A DNA stretch of 64,000 nt from Callaeas wilsoni (GCA_013398955.1 VWPU01001277.1:36964-100963), one strand, 5' to 3'; positions 50,301 to 63,562 are shown, numbered from the stretch's first letter. Program-made: numbers and translations. The notes: generated by a model from the sequence alone, not told the origin.

Positions 50301-51676
50301 AAGGCTGAGGGCATGTTTGTATCCAGAGTGATAAGGAAGAGGGGAAACATAAAACCTCTTGTCTCCTGCTTGTTTTTCAAAAAGATGAACTGATATGGCA
50401 ATCAAAACCACATTCACACCAGTGGGCTATGAGAAAAGGGAGTCAACAGCCCCACGTGGTGCTGCAGGAGATCAGCTAGAGACCATTTCCACCATGCCAT
50501 AACCACTTCTCACTTGGAATCTGCCCTCCTTCAGTACCAAGAATTATGTGTTGCTGATGGAGGAAAGACTTGCCCTTCCCTTTTGCTCCTTTTGGTCCTT
50601 AGATTGGGCACGTGGGGATTTTTGTTTTGTTCTCAGAGATATCAACACCTTTCACTTTTATAGAGGTATCAATTTTTCTACCCACTCATTTCAACAGCCT
50701 TACAGGCATCTCTCTTCTGTCCCACCTTCCACTATCACACTGCCAGATAAGAAGCAGTGAGTTGAAGGGAAGGCAGCCAGTTAAACGGATTTCTCACTGT
50801 GGATCTTTATCTTGACAGCCTGTAGGGCCAATAATGTGAGTGCTCTTCAGTTGCCCCTATTTTTGACACATTTTAGAAAGAGCCTTTAAACAAAATGGAA
50901 GAGATACTTGATTCCAGTCAAGTGAAATCTTGTCTATTCCTTATGTATCACTTAGTCCATTCATAATGAAGCACTGAAGACCATTTTCTTTGCAGTAAAA
51001 GTTCTTCAGTTTCCAGTCCTGTTAGATTCCCCTTTAAATGGAATTTTAAATTTAGACCAGTGTACTATCCAATACTTACATATAAATAAATTCCTTCGTA
51101 AATAAAGCTCCAGAGAAAGGGCTATGTACCACTGAATTGTCATGTGAACTTTTTTCACATTTGACTCTCTACGTGATACTCACTTTTGTAAATACTTTTG
51201 AGAAGATTGCCATAGCACTATGACTGGATGAGGGGATCATTTATATGTATCAATATCTCCCAAAAATGAATTTCTTAGCTGACAAGAAAAAAGGAGGCCT
51301 GTACCTCTGTACAAGAAAAAAGTGTGCCCAAGAGACTCACCAGCCCACTGAAGATAGAAGAAGCTGCCAGTGACCTCTCCAACTGTATGATTCTCTAACA
51401 GTGAAGATACTTCCTACAGTCTGATGGGACTGAATTCAGTCCTTAGGAACAGTACTAACATCAAAGGGAAATACTTACGTGAACACCAAAGAATGAGTAA
51501 AGCCTGTATTGATTTCAGTTAAAAATAGTTTTACGAGAGTGCTTAAAACACTTCAAGTCTGTTAGAAGAGCTGTCAGGGCATAGTTTAAAAGGATCCCAA
51601 ATTAAACAAAATATTCCAGGGCCACTTTGTTCTTAGTTATCTAAAAAAGCAGGCATATTTTTTTTACCCATGGGAC

Positions 51677-51699
51677 ATATATATATATATATATATATA
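51677..51699. repeat. (AT)n microsatellite
   Basis: About 11 perfect AT units. Confidence 0.85.
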
Positions 51700-52070
51700 G
51701 TGAGCTTAATGTGGACAAAACCATCTGACAGTTCATTAAAATCTCATTTCATGTCTAATACACAAATGCAGATAATATCTAATTTTATAGTAAAAAATAT
51801 GCATGAAGAAACCTCTACTAATGATTATGAGAGTAGAGAAGAAGGTCCATAAAATATTGAAAGGTTTTAATGGCATTTTTGAATTAACTGAGGTCCTTCT
51901 TTTCTTTATGATAAAGAAGAGTGGCATAAATTATTGATGACTGGTGTTGGTATGCATCCCTTTACTAAAAGCAGGAAGCTAAGTGGGAAGTTGGAGTATT
52001 TGGAGAGTCAGGCACCAAAAAACACAGCAAATATTTAGTGACTCATAATTCCTTTGTACTTTTTCTTTAG

Positions 52071-52286
52071 GCGCTTAATCTTTCTTGCACTGTCTGGGGA
52101 GATCCTACCCCAGAGGTCTCATGGCTGAAGAATGAAAAATCATTTGTATCAGATGCCAATTGCATCCTGAAGTTTGAATCTGGAAAAAATGTCAGCTTTT
52201 CCATTTCTACTGTGTCCACACAAGACTCTGGGAAATACAGCATTGTGGTGAAGAACAAGTACGGTACAGAGACCAGTGACGTCACT
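52071..52286 (+). CDS. MYOM1: MYOM1 exon: bulk of Ig domain My13 (dimerisation domain)
   Basis: Acceptor CTTTTTCTTTAG and donor GTCACT|GTAAGT bound 216 nt, phase 0 at both ends. It encodes ALNLSCTVWGDPTPEVSWLK, with Cys and Trp, and later STQDSGKYSIVVKNKYGTET, the F-G hairpin, then SDVT. Window residues are 1344-1415. In the family My13 forms the antiparallel homodimer that bridges thick filaments. The exon has two fates: splice at 52287 to 55102, or read on to the stop at 52341. Confidence 0.95.
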
Positions 52287-52343
52287 GTAAGTGTGTACAT
52301 ACCTGAGGAAGAGAGAGTGTCTGGGCAAGAGAAAAAGCAGTAA
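52287..52343 (+). CDS. MYOM1: MYOM1 alternative short C-terminus (read-through of donor)
   Basis: If the donor at 52287 is not used, translation continues in frame for 18 codons, VSVYIPEEERVSGQEKKQ, to TAA at 52341-52343. The first residues complete the last Ig strand (DVTVSVYIPEEE), as expected of a real protein end, so this is unlikely to be random intron sequence. It corresponds to one of the two C-terminal isoforms known in chicken. A poly(A) signal lies 660 nt downstream. Confidence 0.82.
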   Translation, partial: VSVYIPEEERVSGQEKKQ

Positions 52344-53035
52344 GATAAAATGAAAGCATGAATTTAAGTCTAGAAGACAGAAGTACAGAGGAGATTCTGG
52401 ATGTTAGGCTGACATAATCCATGTGTGTAAATGGCTTTCTGCTTTAGCAGGCAGCCTTGGATTTTTCCATTCACTTCACGTTTGCTTCTAATATAGTTAT
52501 TTATGCCAGGGAAAACAGGGCTTTTCCTAAATGTTTTCTGACTGCTAACTTCACAGAAACTAATTGTAGCATCTTAAGCAAGATGCTGTCTGTAAACACA
52601 GGCCCACCGTTTGACCCTCTTCCTGGAGCATCTGGAAAGAAAGGGTCAAGAATTGTTTCAGTGGAAGCAACTAATGAGGTAGATGGAAAGATCAAAAATG
52701 ATCGGTGCATTTTTAAGCAGCAGTTAAGATTTGTTCCAGCTTTGGTAAAGTAGCATAGATGGAATGTGTTAGATCACGGAGAAATTATTGCTGGTTTTTG
52801 TCTGTGTTAAGGCCCCTTTGTATTGCTGTGTTAATTTAGTGAGGCCTTAATATGGGTGTCATTTACAGCCCTAAACATTGTTTAATCTGCCCAAACAGGG
52901 TAACAAGTACTGTAACATAAATGAAAATAAGGCTTAGGAGGCCAGGATACTAATATGTGTGTGTGTGTCTGTAAAAGTGTATGAACTCTGCTCTATGTTC
53001 ACAAATAAACTGAATTCACTTCTTTCCTTCTATCA
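52344..53035 (+). other. MYOM1: 3' UTR of the short MYOM1 form (also intron of the long form)
   Basis: The stretch runs from the stop to a poly(A) signal at 53004 and includes a GT-rich tract near 52955. The end position is approximate. No earlier canonical AATAAA was seen. Confidence 0.65.
53004..53009 (+). terminator. MYOM1: Poly(A) signal AATAAA, short form
   Basis: Canonical AATAAA followed about 30-55 nt later by a T/GT-rich element (cttgtttcactgtgtcttgttctg at 53039-53062), the expected arrangement for cleavage near 53025-53040. Confidence 0.75.
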
Positions 53036-55101
53036 CAAGCTTGTTTCACTGTGTCTTGTTCTGTAAGTCACAGCTCCAGTAGTTGTGCACACTATTGTAG
53101 TGCCTTAATGCTTTCACCACTGTAATTACCTCCAGCTTCCCTTTAGATCCCTGTTAATCTTCACTTTGCTGTTTGCAACAAAACCACAATGGCATCTCTT
53201 CACACCTCATTGTCCAGACCTTCACTACTTCACATCTCAACTCAACAAGGTATTTTTGCAAATTCTGTCACAGGAGTAGTCTTATGCTTTTCAATGCACA
53301 TGGGCATGAATTGTGATTTAAGGGTGATACGTAAGTATTTTGTTAGATAGAAAAAGCAGTTAATTTCATCGGAAAATAAACACTGGAGGTTTGGAAATAA
53401 CACCTTTTAAAGCGACAAAAAGAATCTTGACTGTGACACAGAAAACAAAAAGTGGGGGTTTTTTTGATACACAAAAATGTTTCAGAGAAAAAACATTTGT
53501 CCCGATCTTTGAATGCAATTAACATAGATTAAAAACTCCATGTCTGCTATTTTACAATGCCACTGATTATACCAGCTGAGGAAAAGCAACAGAATCTGCT
53601 GGACATATGTGTGATATATACATGTGATACATACATGTGATACTATATGTATAGGGTAGGATTAGAAGCAGCTATCAGCCCAGTTGCTACTTAGGAGAGC
53701 AATGTCCCATGTCAATAAATGTTTTCGTTACTAGTCTCATGACACCACAATCCTCCTCACCAAAATCTAAAGAACTAACATACATATTTTCAGTCTAAGC
53801 ATGACCAGTGTGCACCTTCCACATACTCTCTCTTGTCTTTTCTAGCTACTGTGACTGCAGAAATAGTGCTGTAGTCCCAGGCACTCACGCTAGTGCAGTA
53901 CAGGCATTTCTGTGAGGATGCCACCACGAAGTGTTGTACAGTTAACACTCACTTAAACCCTTGCCATGTGAGGTTTACTGTCAGCTAATGTTAAAGGAGA
54001 AGTGGAAGCATGAAGGAATTCTTAATGGTTCAGGTAAAAATAGATCCAACACAGTTACCAATGGTGCAAAGGCTGATTTTAGCAATTTCTTTTTTAAAAA
54101 ATCAGTTTCTATAAAGAGCTAACAATTATTATCTTTATCTTATAAAAATAATCCATATTTAGATCAGTTTTATGAACAACCAAAACATGTTAGCACGTGC
54201 CTAACTTTAGTGCATGTGCCTGCACTAAGAGTACCATTAGTTTCAAGTAACATGTAAGGTTTATCTGGTATAAATCTCTTTTTCTTCCAGAACAGATTTC
54301 ACATCACAGGGATTTTTAACATTAAAATTATGCAAAAACAATGTGGTTTTTGCATTTCACATAAAGCTTTAGTTCCTAAAATATTTAACACTCAAGTATC
54401 AAAATTGATGACATTATTGCATTTTTACGGTGTGTGTAATTATGTCCTTTAATGAATCAGTATCTGTTACAAGAAAAAAGTTCAGATTATCTACTCACAG
54501 CAGCTGAGTAAAACAGACAAAGTAACAAGGCTTAATTTTTAAATTTCAAAATATAATCATGAGAAGATCTGTAATTTGAGATAGAGCAAGCTTCCCAAGG
54601 TTAAAGAACTAATGCAAAATTATTTTAGAATTTTGCTTAGTAGGACATGAAGCCAATTCAAGGATGATATGCAGGTCACTTCATCTTTGTCCCATGACAT
54701 ACAACTTACAAATAACAGTGTCACAGCTCTTCCATCCTCCAGAGTGCAAACAAGAATATGACTTGCTCTTTGCAATAATTGATGTTTATTACTTAGTATT
54801 ATTTTTAATAATGATTGCATTTTGGTAACAGTTTATTTCTACTACTTTATTTTCAAAAACCTGTCCTCTTCCCTCCCTCCTTTTGGCAGAACTGCCAGGG
54901 AATTCAAGTGGGTCACCTCCCAGGTAACAGGCTGGATTCTACTTTGCTTTGCTTTGGCAGATGTGTGAGTCCCTGAAAGTTAGAGAAATAGTTGCTTTGA
55001 AAGGTGTCGCTTCCAGGGATTCAGTTATGGTGATTTCAGGCTGAATTTGTGATGCATCCACATGTCTCGCTTGTGCACCTTTTGTTCTTGCTTTGCTTCA
55101 G
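53036..55101. other. MYOM1: Remainder of MYOM1 intron before tail exon
   Basis: AT-rich sequence without a gene or named repeat. The acceptor at 55101 is preceded by a good pyrimidine tract. Confidence 0.6.
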
Positions 55102-55225
55102 GTGATTGTGATGCCTGTGTCAGGGCAGACTGACACAGCCCAAGGACACAATCAAAATAATAAAACCGTATCTAAAAAGAAAAAAACAATGACAGCAAGC
55201 AAACAGAAGGAAGGGGGAAAGAAAG
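55102..55225 (+). CDS. MYOM1: MYOM1 alternative tail exon 1 (long C-terminus)
   Basis: Acceptor TTGCTTTGCTTCAG and donor AGAAAG|GTAAGA bound 124 nt, joining in frame to 52286. It begins VIVMPVSGQTDTAQ, so the last Ig strand reads DVTVIVMP and remains well formed, then becomes very basic (SKKKKTMTASKQKEGGKK). Window residues are 1416-1456. It fits the longer C-terminal isoform described for chicken muscle. Confidence 0.88.
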
Positions 55226-56451
55226 GTAAGAGTGCTTTCACTGTTATAGTTGTCTATTCCAATGAAAAAATCGTTAAATTCTTAAATTGTTATGGAGTGA
55301 ATTGTCTGTGCCAATCAATATTTCATAGGTCCCAATCAATCAAGTTTATGGTACATATGCACTTAATCAACAAAAGATGCAAAGTATGAATTACCAGGTT
55401 AGGCCTAAATGAAAGAGACTTAAACCAATCTTTTTAAACTACCTTTTCTACGTCCACTGCAAGTTGTCACCTTGACTAACTTGGCTGATGGACATTTTTT
55501 AAGTCATAATAAATATTTCTAAATTTCTGAATGCAGAGGAAAGACTTTGTAAGCATGTATACATACACAGATGGTGTTATTTTCCAAAATGAGACTCATT
55601 TCAGCAGCTAGATGTTTGATATTTCACCAAAAAATAAGGCCTTGCTGATTCAGGGACCCTAAATGCCTTTTAAAAAACTCTGACTGTTTAGCCGCTACTT
55701 GAGCTAATCAGTTATTCTCTCTTAGTTTTATGTCCATATTGAATGGTAAAGTTGGAGTTATAAGTGACCATTTTTTGTCTCATTTAGTGGAAGGGTAGAA
55801 AATTAAAAGCTGTCTGGTAATTCAGCATTCTCATATATTACTTGTATATTATTTTACCGTTGTTCTAGACTCTTACCATATAATTGCTGTTTGGACATTG
55901 ATTTATTCTTCACAATTACAACTCTCTCATACAGAGCATTTTAGCTCCAAATCAGTCTTAAATTCCAACAATATCAGAACACCTGTTTTACATATTTTTA
56001 CCTAAGTATTTTTTCTCTGCATACAGGATGTATACATATAATTTCTGACAGAACATTTTATGCTTTTATTCTCCCCCACCTTTTTGCTCCTAAGGCAAGA
56101 ACAAATATTTTACAGCATTTCCTTCCTCTCTTGCCTTACTGGTATGGTAGACTTCTCTGAGCAATCCCGTAAATTAGGTGACTTAAGTGGGAAACAATTA
56201 TTTCTGTACCTGTAAATGTTTTACAGTATCAACCCCTTAATCATTTTGATTAGAGACCATAAAGACTTGGGCTTGGTTTTGGTTCCATAAGAAGTAGTAA
56301 TATTACATGCAATACTGAATCTCTTTATATGGGTAGGGAAAGAGGAAAAGAACATGATAAGGTCATAACCAATGTGAAAGAAATGTTGCTGAGCACAGTC
56401 AATATTGTTACTTAGCATTACTCAGAAATTTTATTACTTCTCCTAAATCAG
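55226..56451. other. MYOM1: MYOM1 intron between tail exons (1.2 kb)
   Basis: AT-rich sequence with no gene or named repeat seen. Confidence 0.6.
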
Positions 56452-56678
56452 ATTTTATTAAGCCGCACATAGAAGAAATTATTGCTACAGAAGAGACGCC
56501 TGATCCAAATGAAATGCCCCCTGTGGAAACAGAAAAGGATACAAAAAGCAACCAGCAAGCAGCAAAGAAGACTGATGAAAAGGCAGGAGTAGCAGAAAAG
56601 GTTCCTCAACCCACAGAAAGCTTGGCTAGGCAGGGAAAGAAACCGCCAGAAAAAGCAGCCTTGGGTAAACCCCACTGA
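56452..56678 (+). CDS. MYOM1: MYOM1 alternative tail exon 2, ending at TGA
   Basis: Acceptor TCTCCTAAATCAG; coding runs to TGA at 56676-56678 (227 nt). It encodes an acidic, Pro-rich start (HIEEIIATEETPDPNEMPPV), then Lys/Ala/Glu-rich sequence (KKTDEKAGVAEKVPQPTESL) and ends KAALGKPH. No domain; likely disordered. Window residues are 1457-1531. A GGTAAAC near the end (56664) could act as a donor to a further exon, but none was found. Confidence 0.85.
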
Positions 56679-57584
56679 ACTTCAATGAAGAATGTGATCC
56701 TGTCACGAACAGGATAGTAAGTTCAACCTGAGATTTCATAAGCGGTATCTTAACCATAATATTTTAACACAAAAGTTTATTAGTAGGGGGTTTTTTTGTA
56801 ACATTTGTAATACTTCCTAACTTTAAATTTAAATGCATAGTAGACGGGCACTTACATCTCAGTACCAGATAACTGCACTGCAGGAATTTCTGAGTATCTG
56901 AATAATGATACATGTACTGTCAATGTGAATTTAATTACTAAAAAACATCCATTATAAGCAGAGTTCATTAGAACAAATCCTGTCCCAGAACTGACATATT
57001 TACTACAGTGTAAAGGAATGTTGGTATCAGTTACATGGATGTGTTAACCAGTATTTCCAGGCCATCACAGCCTGAGGCAGATGCTGCCTTACTTTTTCAA
57101 GGAAATGATATAACCAGTCCTCTTCATGCCATGTGGGCTCTACTTTTCACCATGACCAGTTTGGCCACAGTGGAAGATCTCCAGAAACAGAACCATCTCC
57201 TATGGATGCAGAAGGGGCATAAGTAGCTTTATTTTGATCCAAGTTTCCTTTATGCAAACCTGTTTCATCAGGTGGATCAGGATGATATCTGGCCATTTCT
57301 TATCACCAAGACCCACATGACTGCTTTTCAGTCCTCTCCACTTCATTAATTCCCTTAAAGCCTTTATGAGTTACTGTGGATATAGCATTAACCCATGAAG
57401 TATCCGCTGCCCCACATGCTGATTTTCCTCCACAGTTTTTGCTGCAGCACTCAGATTTCTGATAAACCCACTGCTCTTCTTCCCCTTAGTGGCTCAGCCC
57501 AAGACTATCCCTTCTTCCACTCACTTCCATCATATCCACTTATTTCTTATAACAGAGTGTAGCTTCATGGTCATGTAAGCAAGG

Positions 57585-57590
57585 AATAAA
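57585..57590 (+). terminator. Candidate poly(A) signal
   Basis: AATAAA about 0.9 kb past the long-form stop. The downstream GT/T-rich element is only moderate. Confidence 0.35.
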
Positions 57591-57750
57591 TGCAAGCCAA
57601 GAATCTCTACATTAAATCATTGCTGTGCTCATTCACGTTCATTACCGTGTTCATTCACATGTTTATGTACTGAGGATATAGGAAAATATGACTCATTTGC
57701 AAATGCCTAGATACCATGAAAGAAACAGAGTTCAAGCTGAAAAACAAACC

Positions 57751-57762
57751 AATAAAAATAAA
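57751..57762 (+). terminator. Tandem candidate poly(A) signals
   Basis: Two AATAAA hexamers in direct succession, followed by a T-rich stretch (tttattttgttgctatg). A better terminator candidate for the long form than 57585. Confidence 0.45.
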
Positions 57763-57785
57763 GGTCAGAATTTATTTTGTTGCTA

Positions 57786-60700
57786 TGCAAGCTGAGTTCA
57801 ACTTTAAAGTGACCAGAAGTTATAAAACATAAGAAATGAAAATAAGATATTTTAATTACTAGGAAAATATTCTTATTGATTTCAGCTCTACGAAGGCTCA
57901 ATCATATTGTATTGTCTTGAATTTCCAGATGGATTATTGATGAAAGGTTACTGAATTCCACTGATATTTCTAGGTGTTGGATCTATGACAAATATAGAAA
58001 TACTGAAAACACAAGAAATATCAGTTTCTAATCCATCCTTATAGAACAGTTAGCATAAGAAAGCAAAGAGTCTCAATAGCATGTAAATGCATAGAAGTCA
58101 AGATGCTGATATCCCTGATGAGAAGAAATTAATTTCCTTCTAGTAGAATTCAAATAGGATTCTATTCAACTATTTCGAAAATCAACAGAAATTTTCCTGC
58201 TGGATGAAATACTGGATAGAAAACTTATAGGCAAGTAGAGTAATAAGGTTTCTGTAAACAATGTAAAGGATTTAAACAACTTGGATGATCCATAGTGAGT
58301 GACAGAAGGACATAGGATGCAACAGAGAAAAAATTATAGAAATCAAAATACTGACTTCTACACAAGATGGTGTTGGGAGAAACTTAAATGAAGACTGAAC
58401 TGCAACTAAAGTCATCCAACTACACTTAGGTACTGTTTGACATCAAGCTTGACTCAGTTCTGCATCACATATTTTTCTAAATCTACGTATTATAGCCCAG
58501 CAGTGAAGGACATACGCACAGGTCCCACAGACGAATGCAGTAAGGAGCATTTCCATGCTAGGACACCCCAATGCATGTCATTTCTCATGCAAACGTTACA
58601 GAAAATGATAAATATCTAGAGGCGTGCAATTCTATCACTCTGTCAGAGTTACAGTGTGGCCCTTCAAAAGCAGTACAAAGCTGCAGATTGTTTCACACAA
58701 CTCTCCCTTGCCATGGCAATTATTTCAAGCTGCCTTACATCTGTAGAGATCCATCACCTCTCACAGCTCCTTCGGGCTGGGAGCCTGTCTGCCACAAACA
58801 CCAACGGCAAGTGAGTAAGTTATATATAGAACAGACTGTACCACTGAGAGCCTGATCCAATTCCCGCAAAATGCCGCAGGGGTCTTTTCATTAGCTTTAA
58901 TAGAAATCAAGCTAGATCTCAGAAGAATGTTCTAAAAATGTCCCAAATCTCAGATTACAAAGCCCATTTTCCTCACTGTGAAGCCAACAGCAGATCTCTC
59001 TTTTGTGTCATTGTAGCAGAATCAGGTCTTAGCTTTTTGCTGCAAGAAAAATCACAATTTTCCTGGTATTTCAATTAAAACCTACTGGAAATAGCTTTAA
59101 AATTTTAAACTAAAACACACTAGAATTTGGGGCTTTTTTGTTAAATTTGGATGGTTCCTTATAAAGCTGGAAATGTTCTACATGAATACATTTGCTATCC
59201 AGAAGCATAGTGTAGTTATGCACAGTAATGAGATAAACATATCAAAGATCAGCCCCCCTTTTTTATTTTGATTATTTAAGCTGTAGTGGTTCACAAATAT
59301 ATAACAAAATGTCCAAAATTAATATTAACAGAATGGTTGAGTATACTAAAGCTTATTATGTTACCATGGTTGAATGATTTCTTTCTTGCATTTTAAATGT
59401 ATTATTTATGTTCTATTCTCCATTATAAGTATGAAAAATTGTTTCAGTCTCTCTGCATTACATAATGATAGAATGCAAATTATTTCTGTGGCAACAGGAT
59501 CTCCTATCAAGCACACAGAATCATTTGACTACATTTAAACTCAGGCACTGGATGCAATGTTTATCCGAAGTGCACTTCTCTTTATTTTCTTATTTCTCAC
59601 CTACATGTTCCATTTCAGCACATATTACTCTTTACATTAAAGTTTATAACTCTTCTAGAAATTCATGTTCTCGTATTATAATATAATAACTGTATTTAAC
59701 AGCTAGAGAAAGTGTTGCAATAAGCTATATTATCCAGTCACCTTCTAAAACCACAAAGGATGATTTTTGAAGATGAAAAAGGATGAGAAAAATGGGCTTT
59801 GACTTCCATTGTAGTAAAGGCACTGTGATTCCAGCCATCCTTGAATTCTTCTGGATTTGTTAGCCAGTTATTGGGCAAGATCTGTCTGTGCTCTGAGACT
59901 GACAGACATAATTTGGTAATACATTAAGCAATAATCTTTGAGGCAGCTAGTTGCAAACTGAGATCAACCTTAAACTAGCACGGAGTGCACTTCTGCTCTT
60001 TGTCCTTGAACAACAACTATAAGGTGAATGCACAAATGATATCCCATTTAATCTGCGCTTACACGGATCAGACAGACACCCACAACAAGTCTTTTCCCAT
60101 GGTTTTTGTTTGTTTGTTTGTTTGTCTTTATCTTGCTAAAAGGATATTAAGTTGTAAGAATTGAAGCAAAATTTTGTCCAGGGAAAAGAGCCACAAAAAC
60201 TGTAAAGAGAAAAATGTTAGAAAAAACTCCGTTTCACAAGGGCTTCTAGAGATGAAGGTATTGTCAGAGAGACAGTGAGGGGCTGATGGAGAGGAAGGAA
60301 GGCCCCAGATTTGGGTGCAGTCTTCTGCTGACTTTTACTCTTGTCTCAATTCACATTTCATTATGCAAGAGCTCTTTCCTGCAAACTCCTGCAAATTTTC
60401 AAATGAAACACCTTTCCTTCCTTTTTTCCCAATCTCGCATCTTCTACCATCCGATTTGACACAGTTATTTCCATTTACCGTTTCATGACTTGTACTAACA
60501 GGACTGGAATAAAACCACCTGCTTAATTAGGCTGTGATTTTGGCAGGGATAAGGAACTTCTTAACAGGAGGCCTGAAATCCTATCATATCTATTATCAGA
60601 AAATGGTTTGTGAAACACCTGATACTGATTGACAAAGAATGGAGAAATATTGCTCATATGAGACAGACTTGATCTGAGTGTGCTGGCTTAACCAAATATG

Positions 60701-63287
60701 TTAACTCTACACACAAGTCCATCAACTTTTGGGACTATTGGTGTGCTTAAAAATTTTGGTGGATCAGGGTACAGTTGCTTACTGCCCTTAGTCTTTGCTT
60801 TTAACTTCCTTATTTTTTTGGGTTTTGGTTTTTTTTTTACCCTTAAATGGAAATAAAAAGATAAACTAAACTTAACTAAACCATAACATCCTGTCATAAT
60901 GTCATTCTGATCTGAGAGATGTTATGGAAAATGCTTCTGAGGGACATGTGCTGGTTGTGACTAAAAGGCAAAAATAAGAAGTCTCACAGGTTTACAGGGT
61001 AAGATATAAGAGTCTAAACAACACTACTGTAGAAAAAAACCAAAAGGATATCCTGTCTGCTGTAGTATGAACAGGAGTGATGGTGGCTATGGAATAAATG
61101 ACTGCTCCAGAGAGCGGTTTCTTTCCAAGTGTTGTGTGCGTACAAACAGGCAAAATGAAAAAAACCCACAGTATCTCATCACTAATGTCGGCTCTTTTCT
61201 TGCCTTATGTGCAGGTAGCCCTAAGCAGGCTACCTGTCTCACACAGTGCTGCTGCCAGACATGATCCGCAGTTGAAGAGCCACTGATTTACATATGGCAC
61301 TGGGTAACATACTTTCAAATTGCTTCCTCTCCACCAAAATAACCCCACGAGTAAGCAGCTGCTCTCATCACGCCCTCCCCTCTCCCTGATAGGGGAAACA
61401 ATAATGACATTTGTGGTGAAAAGGCAAAATGAACACCAATGAGGTAGCAGGCTACCTGTGCCCTGGAGGCCCTGGATTAACCACCAGTGAGCTGTGGTTC
61501 AACAAGGACCACAAACGGTGCACCAACGTAGAGAGCTCCTATCTGCACCACTCCACACACTCACAACAGAAACAAATCCCACTTGATAGACACAGCTGTG
61601 GAAAATGCAAGCCATTTTACAGCTCGATTGTAATCTTCTATGTGCAAGTGCAAAAGAGTAAAGAATCCAAAAGGAGAATACTGAGGGATGTCTACTTCCA
61701 TAGTCTTGATTGTGTAGAGGTGATAATTTTGGAGTGGTAATTGTTACCTAAAGGGAAGACATTGTGTTTTCAAATAAATGCTCTTGACTCAGAAGCACCT
61801 ATTCCAGGTTTGAAACAGAAAAGTATGATATACCCATTTGTATCCCCTTTTCAAGTAAAGATTTTTTTGGCTTATTTTTATAACAGGATTTAGCTTAATG
61901 TCGATATTTGAGGACATATGACAAATTTAGCCCCTACCTCTTATCTCCTTGTGAACAGGGCTGTCTGGTGTTGAAAAGGAGAAAACCCTCAACTAAAATA
62001 ATAACTTCTTGTTACTACCAGCAAAGATAAGATCACAGAAACACAAATGAAAATACTCTGTTAGAGCAATTGCTGAAGTGGTTACTCTCACAAACTGAGA
62101 GACTAAGATGCCAAATAAGGAACTCAGCAAAGCAGGGAAATGATCTGCAGACTGTGTGTTTGCGACAGATGTTATGCTAATGTGGCTAGGTAATTATTAT
62201 TGCAACATTATACTCAAACAGGAGGCCTCTTCAGAAAACTGCTGCAGCTGAAAAATGGTTGCGCCGAAGGGTGGCAAATTGTTCCATTACTCTTTGTTGC
62301 TTCCACGTACCCTGAGTCCTGGAAAGTGTACCAAGATTGACTCAATTCCTGACATGACAATAACATCATCAAAATGGGCAGGCGTGAAATCTGACCTTCC
62401 TTTTTACATATACATAATATTGTCTATCCATGTCTATCCATGTAATTCTGTGTCAGTGCCTTCTTCCATGAAACACTTGACTCGAAAACCCAGCCTGCAT
62501 GTTATGCAGGGATAGATTTGTTTTAGTTCCATGCTCAAAGGGATTTAAATATATTATCTGCAAATAAGCAAACTCACTGGCTATAATCTTTAAGGCAGCT
62601 TGTCCCAGGAGGTACAGATGAATAAACAGATCTTATCTCTTTGTAGGATTGGTAAAAAAAGATTATCAAGCATGTTTTAAGAAATACATGGACTATCACA
62701 ATAATTTTTGTCTATGTATTACTTTGCATGCTAGCATGTCCTTTTGTCAGCTGCCCTGAGTCCTCTGCCAACCAGCCTGATTTCTCATTATGTGACAACT
62801 ACATGAAACCTATGTGAAAACCTAAAATGGCTCTAACAACGAGTGGGGCAAAACCAGCTTTTAACAAAGCTTTTGTCAACAGATTGGTGGATGAAAAAGT
62901 AGTTGGTAGACAAATGGAAGTACAATAAAATAAAGAAGCAACATGGGTAGTGATAAAATACTTAATTCATGTTTGTGAAACTCGAATTGTATTTCCAATT
63001 ATGCTACTTCTCTTTTTCTTTTCCTTTTTTAATGCTGCAAGCTCTTTGAGGTGAGAATATTACCGTGGTTTGGTACATATTATGTCACAGTATCATCTGG
63101 GGCCTCTGGGCAATAGCGTGACTCAGGTAAATAATAACATATCACCAAACCACCTTCAGCAAGCAGTGGTGTGAATCATAAAAGCAATGGGCAAATGAAG
63201 CTGCTGTCCTGAAATACATACACAGCCTGCTGGACACGTTTTGATTTTGCAATTCTACACTTTCATTACAAAATATATATTTATAAC
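57786..63287. other. Intergenic DNA after MYOM1
   Basis: No exon, RNA gene or conserved domain is recognised. There is a GTTT repeat near 60104 and otherwise unremarkable AT-rich sequence. Short open frames here have no support. Confidence 0.6.
60104..60125. repeat. (GTTT)n microsatellite
   Basis: About five tandem GTTT units. Confidence 0.8.
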
Positions 63288-63533
63288 AGAATCAAGGAAT
63301 TAATTATGTTGGAAAAGACCTCAGAGATCATCGAGTACAACCTACGACCAAACATCATTGTGCCAACTAGACCATGGATGGCACTGAGTGCCACCGTCCA
63401 GTCTTTCCTTAAACACCTCAGGGATGGTGACTCCATCACCTCTCTGTGCAGCCCATTCCAATGTCTCATCACCCCTTCCGCGAAAAAATCCTTCTAATGT
63501 CCATCTGAAACCTCCTCTGGCACAGCTTGAGAT
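63288..63533 (-). mobile_element. CR1 LINE 3' end, antisense
   Basis: It reads as the reverse complement of a CR1 tail: 'agaatcaaggaatt', 'ttggaaaagacctcagagatcatcgagt', then 'aaacacctcagggatggtgactccatcacctctctg'. It sits just upstream of the CpG island. Confidence 0.88.
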
Positions 63534-63562
63534 TATGGTATAGAGAAAGACTACATATATAA

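Larger units (their letters stand above)
47290..52070. other. MYOM1: MYOM1 intron (4.8 kb)
   Basis: The largest intron in the window. It holds a T18 run at 47365 and an (AT)n microsatellite at 51677. A short CR1-like end near 51370-51400 is too weak to call. No exon or RNA gene is recognised. Confidence 0.65.
56679..57785 (+). other. MYOM1: Probable 3' UTR of the long MYOM1 form
   Basis: Sequence after the long-form stop. Candidate AATAAA signals lie at 57585 and at 57751/57757. The extent is uncertain. Confidence 0.45.

Noticed and set aside
51354..51400. CR1-like end 'ccaactgtatgattctctaa'
   Set aside because: Too short and too diverged to separate from chance.
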